NCBI GenBank assembly: GCA_025361465.1
Contig: JANYAG010000212.1
Span: 1-20,327, forward strand
Direction: 5' to 3'
Origin: Gemmatimonadota bacterium
Lineage (GTDB): Bacteria; Gemmatimonadota; Gemmatimonadetes; Gemmatimonadales; GWC2-71-9
Length of the DNA stretch: 20,327 bases
Part shown: positions 1 to 8,187 of the stretch, piece after piece
How the letters are laid out: each line of letters starts with the position of its first letter
Position numbering within the stretch: the stretch's first letter is position 1
Notes under the pieces: generated by a model
Databases searched by the model: none
What the model was told of the DNA's origin: nothing
The model's input: only the letters and a program-made list of their open reading frames with translations
Program-made: the position numbers and the translations under genes

Positions 1-1051
1 ACCCATAGAGCTGTGTCACCATGAACCCGGTAAACGGCTTGCCCCTCAGCCGGTCGGAGAGCGCGCGCAGGCCGGGGTAGCTGTTCTTGCAGGGACCGCA
101 CCAATGCGCCGTGAACTCGACCAGCGTCACCTTGCCCGGCGCGGGAGCGACCACGCCGGCCGCGTCGGGGTTGATCCACCACTCCGCCGAGATCTTCGCC
201 GCGGGCGTCCCGATCAGCGCGTAGCGATCACGAAAATCCTTGAAGCTCGTCGTGGCGGTCGCACCGATCTCCTTCTCACCCGCATCGAGGATCTTCATGG
301 CGGAGTCGGGATTGAGGCGGTCAGCGAAGGAACGCGCGAGCGAGCTGTACCCCGAAATCATCTCCTGGGGTCGGTTGAGCTTCCGGGCAAGTGCGATCAC
401 CGCGTTGGCATGCTGGAACAGTCCTTCGGCCACATCGAGATACTGGTAGCGCCCCATCATGCTCTGGTGCGCTTGGAGCTTCAGGTCGGCCAGCGAATCG
501 GGCAGCGCATCGATCTCCGCAACCAGCTTCTCCGCCGCGTCGATGATGCCGAAGTAGCTCGGGTTTTTGGTGGCCTCCTGATTCATCCCCAGCAACAGGG
601 CCTGGCCACGTGCCCGCGGCGGCAGGTTCTTCTCCGTCAGCAACCGTTCGGTGGCACGCCGGCTGCCGGCAGTGTCCCGGGCCATGGTGTACAGGGTGAT
701 CAAGTCCATCAACTGCGCCGCTGGCGCCGTCTCGACGCTGAACCTCGTGGCGCAGTCGGCCGCCATCTTCTGCATCTGGGCATAGGCCGACGTGCTCACC
801 GCCCGGTACTTGACCAAGAGGTCGGCGCGCGTGGTGGAGTCGGTGGCCTTCTGCCAGGCCTCGTAGGCCGGGTTCACCTGGGTGGTTCGCGCATCATTGG
901 CGGCCTTCGTGCACTGGGCCGGGGGCGAGAGCGCTCCGGTTGCCGGCGCCGGGCCGCGCGCGGCCATCGTCTGGGCAATCACGGGCGCGACCATGACGAT
1001 ACCGATCAGGGGCGTGGCGACCAAGGCCGCCAGGAGGGAACGGTTGGACAT
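1..1051 (-). CDS. Exported protein with C-terminal thioredoxin-like (redoxin) domain; C-terminus cut off by window edge
   Basis: Translating the minus strand from the ATG at 1051 gives 350 uninterrupted codons up to the left edge. The first ~27 residues form a signal peptide (MSNRSLLAALVAT..., hydrophobic core, cleavage near VIAQ-T), so the protein should act outside the cytoplasm. Residues ~40-290 are a largely helical, Ala/Leu-rich region without a motif I recognise. A thioredoxin-like domain begins near residue 305; VEFTAHWCGPCK carries the redox pair Cys318/Cys321, with Pro320 between them as in TlpA/ResA-type redoxins. The rest of this domain lies outside the window. A Shine-Dalgarno sequence (GGGAG) about 6 bases upstream supports the start. 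A role in thiol-disulfide exchange of envelope proteins follows from the family; the partner is unknown. The gene lies 165 bases downstream of dppC on the same strand and need not share its function. Confidence 0.85.
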   Translation of the reverse strand, partial: MSNRSLLAALVATPLIGIVMVAPVIAQTMAARGPAPATGALSPPAQCTKAANDARTTQVNPAYEAWQKATDSTTRADLLVKYRAVSTSAYAQMQKMAADCATRFSVETAPAAQLMDLITLYTMARDTAGSRRATERLLTEKNLPPRARGQALLLGMNQEATKNPSYFGIIDAAEKLVAEIDALPDSLADLKLQAHQSMMGRYQYLDVAEGLFQHANAVIALARKLNRPQEMISGYSSLARSFADRLNPDSAMKILDAGEKEIGATATTSFKDFRDRYALIGTPAAKISAEWWINPDAAGVVAPAPGKVTLVEFTAHWCGPCKNSYPGLRALSDRLRGKPFTGFMVTQLYG

Positions 1052-1175
1052 GGCAACTCCCGGAATGCGAACCAGGGATCGCGGCCGGTCTCAGGGGGAA
1101 GCACAGAGGCCCGGCGGGGACGATCGCGAGGAGTGTCCAGAAGTCTACCCCGGCCGGCCGGGAAGCGGCAGACTG

Positions 1176-1218
1176 TCCTTCCCTCTCCCTCTTCCTTCTC
1201 CGTTCTCCGTTCTCCTCT
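1176..1218. other. Polypyrimidine/polypurine tract between dppC and the redoxin gene
   Basis: 41 of 43 bases on the plus strand are pyrimidines, and the tract contains a tandem CCGTTCT repeat. On the transcribed (minus) sense it is a purine run starting at the dppC stop codon. The rest of the 1052-1216 gap shows no clear hairpin-plus-T-run terminator and no convincing promoter. Function unknown. Confidence 0.6.
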
Positions 1219-2053
1219 ACTTCCGCTCCCCCACCGCATCCGCCACCAGCGTACATCCGACGACGACCAGCACCAGTGCGATGCCCGGCGCCAATCCAAC
1301 CCAGGGCGCGTTGACCACCGTGTCCCGACCCGAAGCAATCAGCGAACCCCACGAGGCCGCCGGCGGCTGCACGCCGAGACCGAGGAAGGAGAGTCCTGCC
1401 TCGAGCGTGATGGCGTTGCCGATGCCGAGGGTCAGCGCGGCGAGCACCGGTGGCGCCGCGTGGGGCAGGATGTGGCGGAAGAGCACCCGACGCCGACCCG
1501 CCCCGAGCGCGAACGCGCCCTCCACATAGGGACGGCCGAGCTGCGCTCGCGTCTCGGTATAGACCAGCCGGGCGATCGGCATCCAGCCAGTGAGCCCCAG
1601 CACCAGCACCACCTGTGTCGCGCTCGGCTGCCAGAGTGCCGCGAGCAGCAGGAGCAGCACCACCCGCGGAATGCCGAGCGCGAAGTCGGTGAGGCCGAGG
1701 AGGACGGCCGCCACGCCACGGCCGGCAAACCCCGCGACTGATCCGACCAGCACGCCGATCACCAGCGACATCAGCATCGTCAGTGCACCGACAGCCAGCG
1801 AAATGCGCGCACCATGCAGCAATCGTCCCCAGACATCGCGACCGAGGCGATCGGTGCCAAGCAGGTGGAATACCCCTTCGAAGTCAGTGGTGAACGGTGC
1901 CAGGAACCGCGTCGCCACGATGCTGTGTTGTGCGGCGGGGAGTTCCGGAGAAATTACCCCAGCGAGCAGCGCCAGCAGCACAATCACGCCGAGGATCACC
2001 AACCCGAGGCGCGTCCGGCCATCGCGCCACATCCCCGCATCACCGCGCGACAT
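1217..2053 (-). CDS. Dpp/Opp-type ABC transporter permease, DppC-like
   Basis: This inner-membrane permease should pair with the upstream DppB-like subunit to form the translocation channel. It is 278 residues, close to the usual ~280-300. The N-terminal membrane helix (LGLVILGVIVLLALLAGV) is followed by the family hallmark HLLGTDRLGRDVWGRLLHG, several further helices, and the cytoplasmic EAA loop that contacts the ATPase (GAFALGAGRRRVLFRHILP). I chose ATG 2053 because GGGGAG (2059-2064) lies 5 bases upstream; this makes the gene overlap the end of dppB by 14 bases, as expected for translational coupling. An ATG at 2032 is a weaker alternative. The substrate class (peptide or oligosaccharide) cannot be read from the permease. 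No ATPase gene follows it. Confidence 0.9.
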   Translation of the reverse strand: MSRGDAGMWRDGRTRLGLVILGVIVLLALLAGVISPELPAAQHSIVATRFLAPFTTDFEGVFHLLGTDRLGRDVWGRLLHGARISLAVGALTMLMSLVIGVLVGSVAGFAGRGVAAVLLGLTDFALGIPRVVLLLLLAALWQPSATQVVLVLGLTGWMPIARLVYTETRAQLGRPYVEGAFALGAGRRRVLFRHILPHAAPPVLAALTLGIGNAITLEAGLSFLGLGVQPPAASWGSLIASGRDTVVNAPWVGLAPGIALVLVVVGCTLVADAVGERK

Positions 2054-3017
2054 CGCCGCTCCCCAGGCGCGGGTCGACCAGCCCGACCAGCAGTTCGGCA
2101 AGGAGGTTGCCGACCACCACCAGCACCGCACTCACGGTCGCGGCCGCCATCACCACCGGGTAGTCGCGCCCCTGCACCGCCTGCACCAGCACCTGCCCCA
2201 CGCCGGGCCACGCGAAGATCGCCTCGACAAATACGGTGCCGGAGAAAAGAGCGGGCAACGACAATCCGAGCAGCGTGATCACGGGGATCAATCCGTTGCG
2301 GAGCTGGTGTCGCATGATCACCTGCCGCCGCGACAGCCCCCTGGCGCGGGCAACCACCAGGAACGGCGCGTCGCGCAGGTCGCGCAGCGAGGAACGCACG
2401 AAGCGAGCAGCACCGCCCATGCCGATCAGGGTGAGCGTCAGCAGCGGCAGGGCGATATGCCGGAGGCGGTCGAGCAGTTGCGGCCACGTGCCGAGGAAAT
2501 CCGCATCGAGCCCGCGCGCCCCGAAGGACGGCAGCAACTCGAGCCGATAGGTGAACACCATCACCAGCACCAGCGCGAGCCAGTATCCCGGCATCGCAGC
2601 AAGTGACACCGTGGCCGCGGAGAGGCCACCGTCGAGCACCCGGCTCCGGGTGTTGGCCTGCCACGCCCCGATTGCGATACCCAGCAGGTAACTCGCCGCC
2701 AGCGACAGCACCACCAGCAGCGCTGTCGCGGGCCATGCCTCGGCGAGCAGCGTCGCCACCGGCCGGCCGCGGGCGATGCTCATCCCGAAGTCACCGTGGA
2801 TCGCCCGGCTCAGCCAGGCGAGATACTGCACCGGCAGCGCGCGATCGAGGCCCATCGTGTGGCGGGCGGCCTCCAGTTGCTCGAGGCTGGCGGCCGGGCC
2901 GAGCAGGTGCGCGGCCGGATCACCCGGCGCGAGGTGGAGCAGGACGAAGGTGAGTGACACGACGCCGAAGACGACGGCGACGGCACGCAGCAGGTGGAGC
3001 GCGACCCCGCGAAGCAT
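2040..3017 (-). CDS. Dpp/Opp-type ABC transporter permease, DppB-like
   Basis: This is the second channel subunit, 325 residues. It opens with a hydrophobic helix (LLRAVAVVFGVVSLTFVLLH) followed by LAPGDPA, the DppB/OppB N-terminal signature. Several membrane helices follow, then the EAA-type loop (ARARGLSRRQVIMRHQLRNG) and a C-terminal region with FAWPGVGQ typical of the family. The frame stays open upstream to 3554, but that extension is hydrophilic and antisense to the solute-binding protein gene, so I placed the start at ATG 3017, where the membrane signature begins. There is no Shine-Dalgarno before it; instead a TANNNT element sits 6 bases upstream, which would fit a leaderless message. 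The gene is divergent from the SBP gene with only 21 bases between start codons. Confidence 0.9.
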   Translation of the reverse strand: MLRGVALHLLRAVAVVFGVVSLTFVLLHLAPGDPAAHLLGPAASLEQLEAARHTMGLDRALPVQYLAWLSRAIHGDFGMSIARGRPVATLLAEAWPATALLVVLSLAASYLLGIAIGAWQANTRSRVLDGGLSAATVSLAAMPGYWLALVLVMVFTYRLELLPSFGARGLDADFLGTWPQLLDRLRHIALPLLTLTLIGMGGAARFVRSSLRDLRDAPFLVVARARGLSRRQVIMRHQLRNGLIPVITLLGLSLPALFSGTVFVEAIFAWPGVGQVLVQAVQGRDYPVVMAAATVSAVLVVVGNLLAELLVGLVDPRLGSGDVAR

Positions 3018-3038
3018 CTGGTGAATGTAGACTTGGGC
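3018..3038. promoter_or_regulatory. Candidate divergent leaderless promoters between dppB and the SBP gene
   Basis: The spacer between the dppB ATG (3017, minus) and the SBP GTG (3039, plus) is 21 bases and has no strong ribosome-binding site on either strand. Reading plus, TAGACT (3028-3033) ends 5 bases before the GTG. Reading minus, TACATT (3029-3024) ends 6 bases before the ATG. Both match the TANNNT -10 consensus at the distance expected when transcription starts at the start codon, and they share the self-complementary TA at 3028-3029. No good -35 element is visible for either. Longer leaders starting inside the opposite gene are also possible. Confidence 0.35.
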
Positions 3039-4472
3039 GTGCGAGGATACCTCCTCTCCCTGCTGGCCGTCCTGGCGCTGGCTTGCGGCCCCGTCGCCGA
3101 GCGGCGCGGCGGCACCGTCATCTTCGCGTCGGGCGCGGACCTCCAGAGCGCCAACCCGCTGCTCACCACCCACCCGCTCGCCCGGCAGGTGCAGCGCTAC
3201 GTCCTGCTCACGACGCTGGTTCGCTACGACAGCCTGCTGCAGGTCGAACCTTACCTGGCGCGCAGCTGGGCCTGGTCCGCCGACCACCGAGAGGTGACAC
3301 TCCGGATCCGGAACGATGTTCCCTGGCACGACGGCACCCTCACCACGGCTCGTGATGCCGAGTGGACCCTCAATGCCGCCCGCGATGTCGCCACTGGATA
3401 TCCCCGGGCCAGTGACCTGACCGAGTTCAGCGCGGTGCAGGCACCCGACGACTCGACCCTGGTCCTCCGATTCGCGACACCGCGATCGACGTTGCCGGAC
3501 GTGCTCACCGATCTCGCCATCCTGCCGCGCCATCTCCTCGACAGGGTACCGCACGAGAAGCTGCGCCAGGCATCATGGAACGAACACCCGGTGGGCAACG
3601 GTCCCTTCCGGTTCGTGGCGCATGAACCCAACCGGCGCTGGGTGTTCGAGGCGAACCTCGACTTTCCCGTCGCACTCGGCGGACGGCCACGGCTCGATCG
3701 GCTGGTGATCGCCGTGGTCGATGAACCGACCACCAAGCTGGCGGCCCTGACATCCGGCGAGCTCGACTTTGCCGGGATTCAGCCGGCGCACGCCTCGTTC
3801 GTGGCACGCGACCCTCGACTTGCGGTGGTCACTTACCCGCTCCTGCTCACCTACAGCATCGTCTTCAATACTCGGCAACCTCCGTTCGACGACGTGACGG
3901 TCCGTCAGGCGATTTCGCTGGCCCTCGATCGACGCGAGATCGTGGCCGGCTTTCTCTTCGGGTTCGGCACCCCGGCGATCAGCCCGCTTCCGCCGCCACT
4001 CGCACCGGCCGTGGCAGAAGCGAGCCTCGCACCAGAGATCGCCTCGGCAAGGCAGCTGCTCCATGGCCGCAGCGTCGATTTCGAGATGCTGACCGTGGGC
4101 AGCGGGGAAGCCGCGCTCGAGCAGATGATCCAGTCGCAACTGGCGCGTGCCGGGGTGCGCGTCACCATTCGCCAGCTCGAGTTGACCGCGTTTCTCGATC
4201 GCGTGCAGGGACCGCGGCACGACTTCACCGCCGCCGTGATGGGGACGAGCGGCGACCTGGGCCTCGGTCACCTGGCCCCGCTGCTCGCGATCAGCGGGGT
4301 TGGCGGCCGAAGGGAAGGTGGCGCGCTGCTGCAAGTCTTCGCTGATTCCATGCCGGTGGCGTTTCTCTATCATGCGCGTGGTGTGCAGGGAATGAACCGC
4401 CGGATCCACGGCGTACGCATGGACATGCGGGGCGAACTCGCCTCGCTCAGCCAATGGTGGGTCGATCGATGA
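3039..4472 (+). CDS. ABC transporter solute-binding lipoprotein, family 5 (DppA/OppA-like)
   Basis: This is the extracytoplasmic binding protein that delivers substrate to the DppB/DppC-like permeases encoded divergently. From GTG 3039 the protein is 477 residues and opens with a lipoprotein signal, MRGYLLSLLAVLALAC, with lipobox LALAC and Cys16 as the lipidated residue. An ATG at 2994 is in frame but adds 15 hydrophilic residues before the signal and reaches into dppB, so I rejected it. The mature part has SBP family 5 features: a segment around VEPYLARSWAWSADHREVTL, then RIRNDVPWHDGTLTTARD, and later VRQAISLALDRREIV. Although the family is often called peptide-binding, some members bind oligosaccharides, and the neighbouring lyase and sugar kinase favour that here. 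The stop overlaps the kinase start (ATGA, 4469-4472). Confidence 0.88.
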   Translation: MRGYLLSLLAVLALACGPVAERRGGTVIFASGADLQSANPLLTTHPLARQVQRYVLLTTLVRYDSLLQVEPYLARSWAWSADHREVTLRIRNDVPWHDGTLTTARDAEWTLNAARDVATGYPRASDLTEFSAVQAPDDSTLVLRFATPRSTLPDVLTDLAILPRHLLDRVPHEKLRQASWNEHPVGNGPFRFVAHEPNRRWVFEANLDFPVALGGRPRLDRLVIAVVDEPTTKLAALTSGELDFAGIQPAHASFVARDPRLAVVTYPLLLTYSIVFNTRQPPFDDVTVRQAISLALDRREIVAGFLFGFGTPAISPLPPPLAPAVAEASLAPEIASARQLLHGRSVDFEMLTVGSGEAALEQMIQSQLARAGVRVTIRQLELTAFLDRVQGPRHDFTAAVMGTSGDLGLGHLAPLLAISGVGGRREGGALLQVFADSMPVAFLYHARGVQGMNRRIHGVRMDMRGELASLSQWWVDR

Positions 4473-5458
4473 CCGTCTTTCGCGCCTCCGCACCGGTGCG
4501 ACTCGATTTCGCAGGCGCCTGGACCGATGTGGCGCCGTTCGCCACCGAAGTGGGCGGCATTGTCGTGAATGCGGCCATCGGGTTGCGGGCGCACGCCGAG
4601 GTGATCACGGGTGGCGATCGCTACCATCTCCGCAGCGATGATCTTGACGAACAGGCCGACTTCGCCACGCCGCAGGAGTTCCCCCGCGACGGTCGCCTCA
4701 CCCTGCTCAAGGCCGCGCTTCGCCTTTCCGATCCCGGGCCATGCCAGCTGCGCACCTGGTCGGAGGCACCACCGGGCTCCGGACTCGGCACCTCCGGCGC
4801 GATGGACGTGGCGCTCATCGCCGCACTCGACGCGGCACGTGGTGTCCATCACATTCACGTGAAGGTGGCCGAAGCGGGCTATCGCCTCGAAGCACTCGAA
4901 GCCGGACACGCCGGGGGCAAGCAGGACCAGTACGCCGCCGCGCTGGGCGGATTCAATCGTCTCGACTTTGGAAACCATGGCGTGGCGGTCACCCCGCTGG
5001 AACTCAACGAGGCATTCGCCGACGACCTGGCCCGGCACATCATCGTCTGTTACACCGGGACGTCGCGGGTCTCGGGCGAGACCATCACGCGGGTGATGTC
5101 GGCCTACCAGCGGGGAGACCGTCAGGTCGTGGATGCGCTCCGCACACTGGTGGCGATCGCCGATCAGATGACGGACGCCTTGCTGTCGGCCGATCTCGCG
5201 GCCATCGGCTCGCTCCTCAGCGCCAACTGGGAGCAGCAGCAGCGGCTTGATCCGGGCATGTCGACGCCAGACATGGCCCGACTCGAGGCGGCGATGACCT
5301 CGGTGGGCGCCCTGGGTGGCAAGGCCGCCGGGGCGGGCGCCGGCGGGTCGATGTTCTTCGTGGTCCCGGACCGTGCCGAAGCGGCGACCGCCGCCACGGC
5401 CAGCGGCGCCCAGGTCCTGCCCCTCAAGTGGGCGCCCCAGGGTATCATCTTCAAATGA
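4469..5458 (+). CDS. GHMP-family sugar kinase (HddA/fucokinase-like)
   Basis: This is a predicted ATP-dependent cytoplasmic sugar kinase of 329 residues. The start ATG 4469 overlaps the SBP stop as ATGA. The three GHMP motifs are present in order: the N-terminal substrate motif APVRLDFAGAWTD (residues 8-20), the ATP-binding loop APPGSGLGTSGA (100-111), and the C-terminal Gly-rich motif GGKAAGAGAGGS (283-294). GGKQDQYAAALGG (149-161) closely resembles the block seen in D-glycero-D-manno-heptose-7-phosphate kinases and bacterial fucokinase relatives, with Asp153 the likely catalytic acid. The exact sugar is unknown: heptose-7-phosphate, fucose-like and uronic-acid kinases all fall in this region of the superfamily. 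Its position between the SBP and a lyase suggests it traps a monosaccharide released from imported material. A biosynthetic role in making a nucleotide-sugar precursor is the alternative. Confidence 0.85.
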   Translation: MTVFRASAPVRLDFAGAWTDVAPFATEVGGIVVNAAIGLRAHAEVITGGDRYHLRSDDLDEQADFATPQEFPRDGRLTLLKAALRLSDPGPCQLRTWSEAPPGSGLGTSGAMDVALIAALDAARGVHHIHVKVAEAGYRLEALEAGHAGGKQDQYAAALGGFNRLDFGNHGVAVTPLELNEAFADDLARHIIVCYTGTSRVSGETITRVMSAYQRGDRQVVDALRTLVAIADQMTDALLSADLAAIGSLLSANWEQQQRLDPGMSTPDMARLEAAMTSVGALGGKAAGAGAGGSMFFVVPDRAEAATAATASGAQVLPLKWAPQGIIFK

Positions 5459-8187
5459 CCATCCATCTCCTCCTCGCCGGCGATCTCGCCACTCGACGCG
5501 ACCAGATCGCCGCGAGCCCCGACCTGACCGCCCTCCTCCTGCGTCTCGTAGCGAGGGCGGCCCCGGTGCTCGAGCGGATGCCACCCGTGCCAGCGGTCAA
5601 GGCGATGCTCTCGCGCGATGGCGGCCACTGCCCTGACGATGGCGCCCCGCTCCGCTTCGATCCCTGGAGCCCGGGCCGCCACCGCTGTCCGCGCTGCGGG
5701 AAGGACTTCACCAGCGAACGGCATCACGCGCATTGGGCGCGTGCCCAGCACCTCTGGCTCGCCGAACGTGCCGCGCACCTGGCCACCATCCATGCATTCA
5801 CTGGTGACGAACTCGCCGCGGCGCGGGCACGCGAGATTCTCGCGGCATATCACCAGCTTTATTTCGACCTGCCCAACCGCGACAACGTCCTCGGGCCCAG
5901 CCATCTCTTCTTCTCGACGTATCTCGAATCGATCTGGATCCTGCACTACCTCGCCGCCGCGATGCTGCTCCGGGAATCGGGCGCGCTGGAAGAGGCCGAC
6001 CTCGACGGCATCAACGCTGTCGCGGATGAGGCGGCCACGATCATCGGCGGATTCAACGAGGGGATGTCGAATCGCCAGACCTGGAACAGTGCCGCGCTGA
6101 CCGCGATCGGCACCTGGTTCGACGACGAGGCACTGATCCGCAGTTCGATCGAGGAGCGCACCGGTCTCCTCGGCCACCTCACCGACGGCTTCGGACCTGA
6201 TGGCATGTGGTTCGAGGGCGAGAACTACCACCTCTTCGCCCTCCGCGGCCTGATGATCGGCCTGCACTGGGCAGCGACCGCGGGTGCCGAATTGCTGAGC
6301 GAGCCGGCCCTGGCCGAGCATCTGGGTGCCGCGCTGATGGCACCCGCCGCCAGTGCCTTGCCCGACCTGACCTTCCCGTCACGCAAGGACTCGCGCTACG
6401 GCGTGTCGCTGGCACACCCGGCGTACCTCGAATGCTGGGAGGCCGGGTATGCCTGGCTGGACGCCGAACGGCCCGCGGAACTTGGCGCGTGGCTCGCTGA
6501 ACTCCATCAGGTCCCGGCAAAGGAAGAACTGCTCTACGATTCCTGGTTGAGCGAAGCGGGCGAGGTCATCGGCACGCATCGAAGTCGCGCCGAACTTTCC
6601 TGGTGGGCCCTGCTCACGATGGCGCCCGAGTTGCCTGCGGCGACTGAACCATGGCGGGCACCCAGCCGATTGCTCGAGTCACAGGGACTCGCGGTCCTCC
6701 GGCACCAGGGCCGGCACGTCGCGCTCGAGTGTCTCGGTGGCGGCGGCGGTCACGGGCATCCCGATCGCCTGCATCTCACGCTTCATGCCGATGGCGTGCA
6801 CTGGCTTCCCGATCCAGGCACCGGCTCGTATGTCACCTCCGATCTCTTCTGGTACCGCTCGACGCTGGCCCACAATGCCCCGAGACTCGACGAGCGCGAC
6901 CAGCCTCCGGGCGAAACGGCCGAGTGCCTTGCCTACCAAGCGCGGGGCGAATGGAACTGGACCCTCGCGCGGTGGGACCACGTACGGCGGACGACGATCC
7001 TTGGGCCGCGCTGGCTGCTCGACGTCACCGAAGGCGCCGCCGAGCAGCCACAGACGCTCGAGCTGCCGTGGCATTTTGCCGGTGACATCGCGGTCGAGAC
7101 GCCCGGCACATGGGCGCCTGCAGCACTGGCCAGCGAGTTTGTCTCGGCGGTCGAGCAATTCGCCCCTGCGTCCAGCGATCCGGTGATTGCCACGGCCACC
7201 TGTGACGAGAAACGGCTGCGGGCATTCTTCCTCGGCGATGGTGATCTCCTCCGGGCCACCGCGCCGGGACTTCCTGGAGCGTCACACCCGGCAGTGTTCC
7301 TGGTTCGTCGTGCCCGCGGCAAGGTCTCGCGCGTGGTCACCCTGATCGATCTCGCCGGCGCAGTCACCGCGGTGACGGCGGCTGGCGAGACCATCACGGT
7401 CACCGAAGCCGGCGGGGCGACGACCATCCAGCTCTTCCCCACCGAAGCGCACGTCACCGGCCCGGTGGGGAAGATCATCCTGAGCGGCGCCCGCCCCGAG
7501 ATGCGCCCGATCGAGCCGCTCTTCGCCACCAAGCCGCTCGTCAGTCGTGGCCGCGCGCTCTGGGTCGAGCCGCCACCGCCGCTCGATGGCTCGGTGGCTG
7601 GGTTCAACCTCACCGCACCGCTACGGCTCGAGGGCGAGCATCACTACGTGCGAAGCGAGGAGCCCTATCCGGGGGCCGATCGGTTCGCGGCGAAGGTGGC
7701 AGTCAACTGGGACGACCAAACACTCTATGTCGCCGTCGATGTGACCAAGGGCGATCTCGTCGTGCGAGCGGCAGACGCCCAGCCCCTGCTGCTCGACAAC
7801 GAACCCGACGACATCCATTCCGACGGGATCCAGGTGTACTACCGGCTGGATGATGCCGCACCCATCGGCTACCTGATCCGCCCGGGCGACGAAGGGACGC
7901 TGCGCATCCGTGCGATCAGCGACGAGGCAGCGAAATTGCCGCAACCCGCCGGTGCATGGCAACGCACCAAGCGGGGATATCGCCTCACCTTCGCCCTCCC
8001 CTGCCCGGATCTCGGCGACTTCCGTCACCAGGGTCGCTTCACCTTTGACGTCGTGATCAACGAGATGCATCGCGATCGCATCCGCCGCGCCGGCCAGCTG
8101 GCGTGGAGCGGCGGCCACGGCTGGGTGTACCTCCGCGGTGATCGGCACGACCCCGAGCAATTCGGCGTCCTGGAGCTCGTGGGATGA
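5455..8187 (+). CDS. Heparinase II/III-like polysaccharide lyase with Cys cluster and C-terminal CBM9-like domain, cytoplasmic
   Basis: The 910-residue product starts at ATG 5455, overlapping the kinase stop as ATGA. There is no signal peptide or membrane helix, so it should act in the cytoplasm. Near the N-terminus Cys59 and a CPRC pair (Cys78/Cys81) look like a small metal-binding knuckle. Residues ~90-400 form the helical toroid of heparinase/alginate-lyase proteins, with SNRQTWNSAA (205-214) and EGENYHLFALRG (254-265), where Tyr258-His259 are candidate catalytic residues. Residues ~410-690 are the beta-rich heparinase II/III domain, with GGGHGHPDRLHLTL (430-443) and YRSTLAHNAPRLD (467-479). 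Residues ~700-910 resemble carbohydrate-binding family 9 / DOMON-like domains (NWDDQTLYVAVDV, DDIHSDGIQVYY). The family cleaves uronic-acid-containing polysaccharides by beta-elimination. Cytoplasmic placement implies action on imported oligosaccharides; the substrate is unknown. Confidence 0.85.
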   Translation: MTIHLLLAGDLATRRDQIAASPDLTALLLRLVARAAPVLERMPPVPAVKAMLSRDGGHCPDDGAPLRFDPWSPGRHRCPRCGKDFTSERHHAHWARAQHLWLAERAAHLATIHAFTGDELAAARAREILAAYHQLYFDLPNRDNVLGPSHLFFSTYLESIWILHYLAAAMLLRESGALEEADLDGINAVADEAATIIGGFNEGMSNRQTWNSAALTAIGTWFDDEALIRSSIEERTGLLGHLTDGFGPDGMWFEGENYHLFALRGLMIGLHWAATAGAELLSEPALAEHLGAALMAPAASALPDLTFPSRKDSRYGVSLAHPAYLECWEAGYAWLDAERPAELGAWLAELHQVPAKEELLYDSWLSEAGEVIGTHRSRAELSWWALLTMAPELPAATEPWRAPSRLLESQGLAVLRHQGRHVALECLGGGGGHGHPDRLHLTLHADGVHWLPDPGTGSYVTSDLFWYRSTLAHNAPRLDERDQPPGETAECLAYQARGEWNWTLARWDHVRRTTILGPRWLLDVTEGAAEQPQTLELPWHFAGDIAVETPGTWAPAALASEFVSAVEQFAPASSDPVIATATCDEKRLRAFFLGDGDLLRATAPGLPGASHPAVFLVRRARGKVSRVVTLIDLAGAVTAVTAAGETITVTEAGGATTIQLFPTEAHVTGPVGKIILSGARPEMRPIEPLFATKPLVSRGRALWVEPPPPLDGSVAGFNLTAPLRLEGEHHYVRSEEPYPGADRFAAKVAVNWDDQTLYVAVDVTKGDLVVRAADAQPLLLDNEPDDIHSDGIQVYYRLDDAAPIGYLIRPGDEGTLRIRAISDEAAKLPQPAGAWQRTKRGYRLTFALPCPDLGDFRHQGRFTFDVVINEMHRDRIRRAGQLAWSGGHGWVYLRGDRHDPEQFGVLELVG

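Noticed and set aside
1148..1162. GC-rich palindrome (CCGGCCGG core) considered as a terminator for dppC
   Set aside because: There is no T-run after it on either strand and the stem lacks a loop; self-complementary GC tracts are common at this base composition.
104..1741. Long open frame on the plus strand (545 codons)
   Set aside because: It runs antisense through the redoxin and dppC genes, its translation is rich in Arg/His/Gly without any motif, and the minus strand has clear families; typical shadow in GC-rich DNA.
3018..3554. N-terminal extension of the dppB frame
   Set aside because: The extra 179 residues are hydrophilic, antisense to the SBP signal and domain, and precede a normal DppB N-terminus; the real start is 3017.
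4370..5584. 404-codon minus-strand frame opposite the GHMP kinase
   Set aside because: It is antisense to a gene with all three GHMP motifs; composition is shadow-like (Arg/Gly/His-rich).
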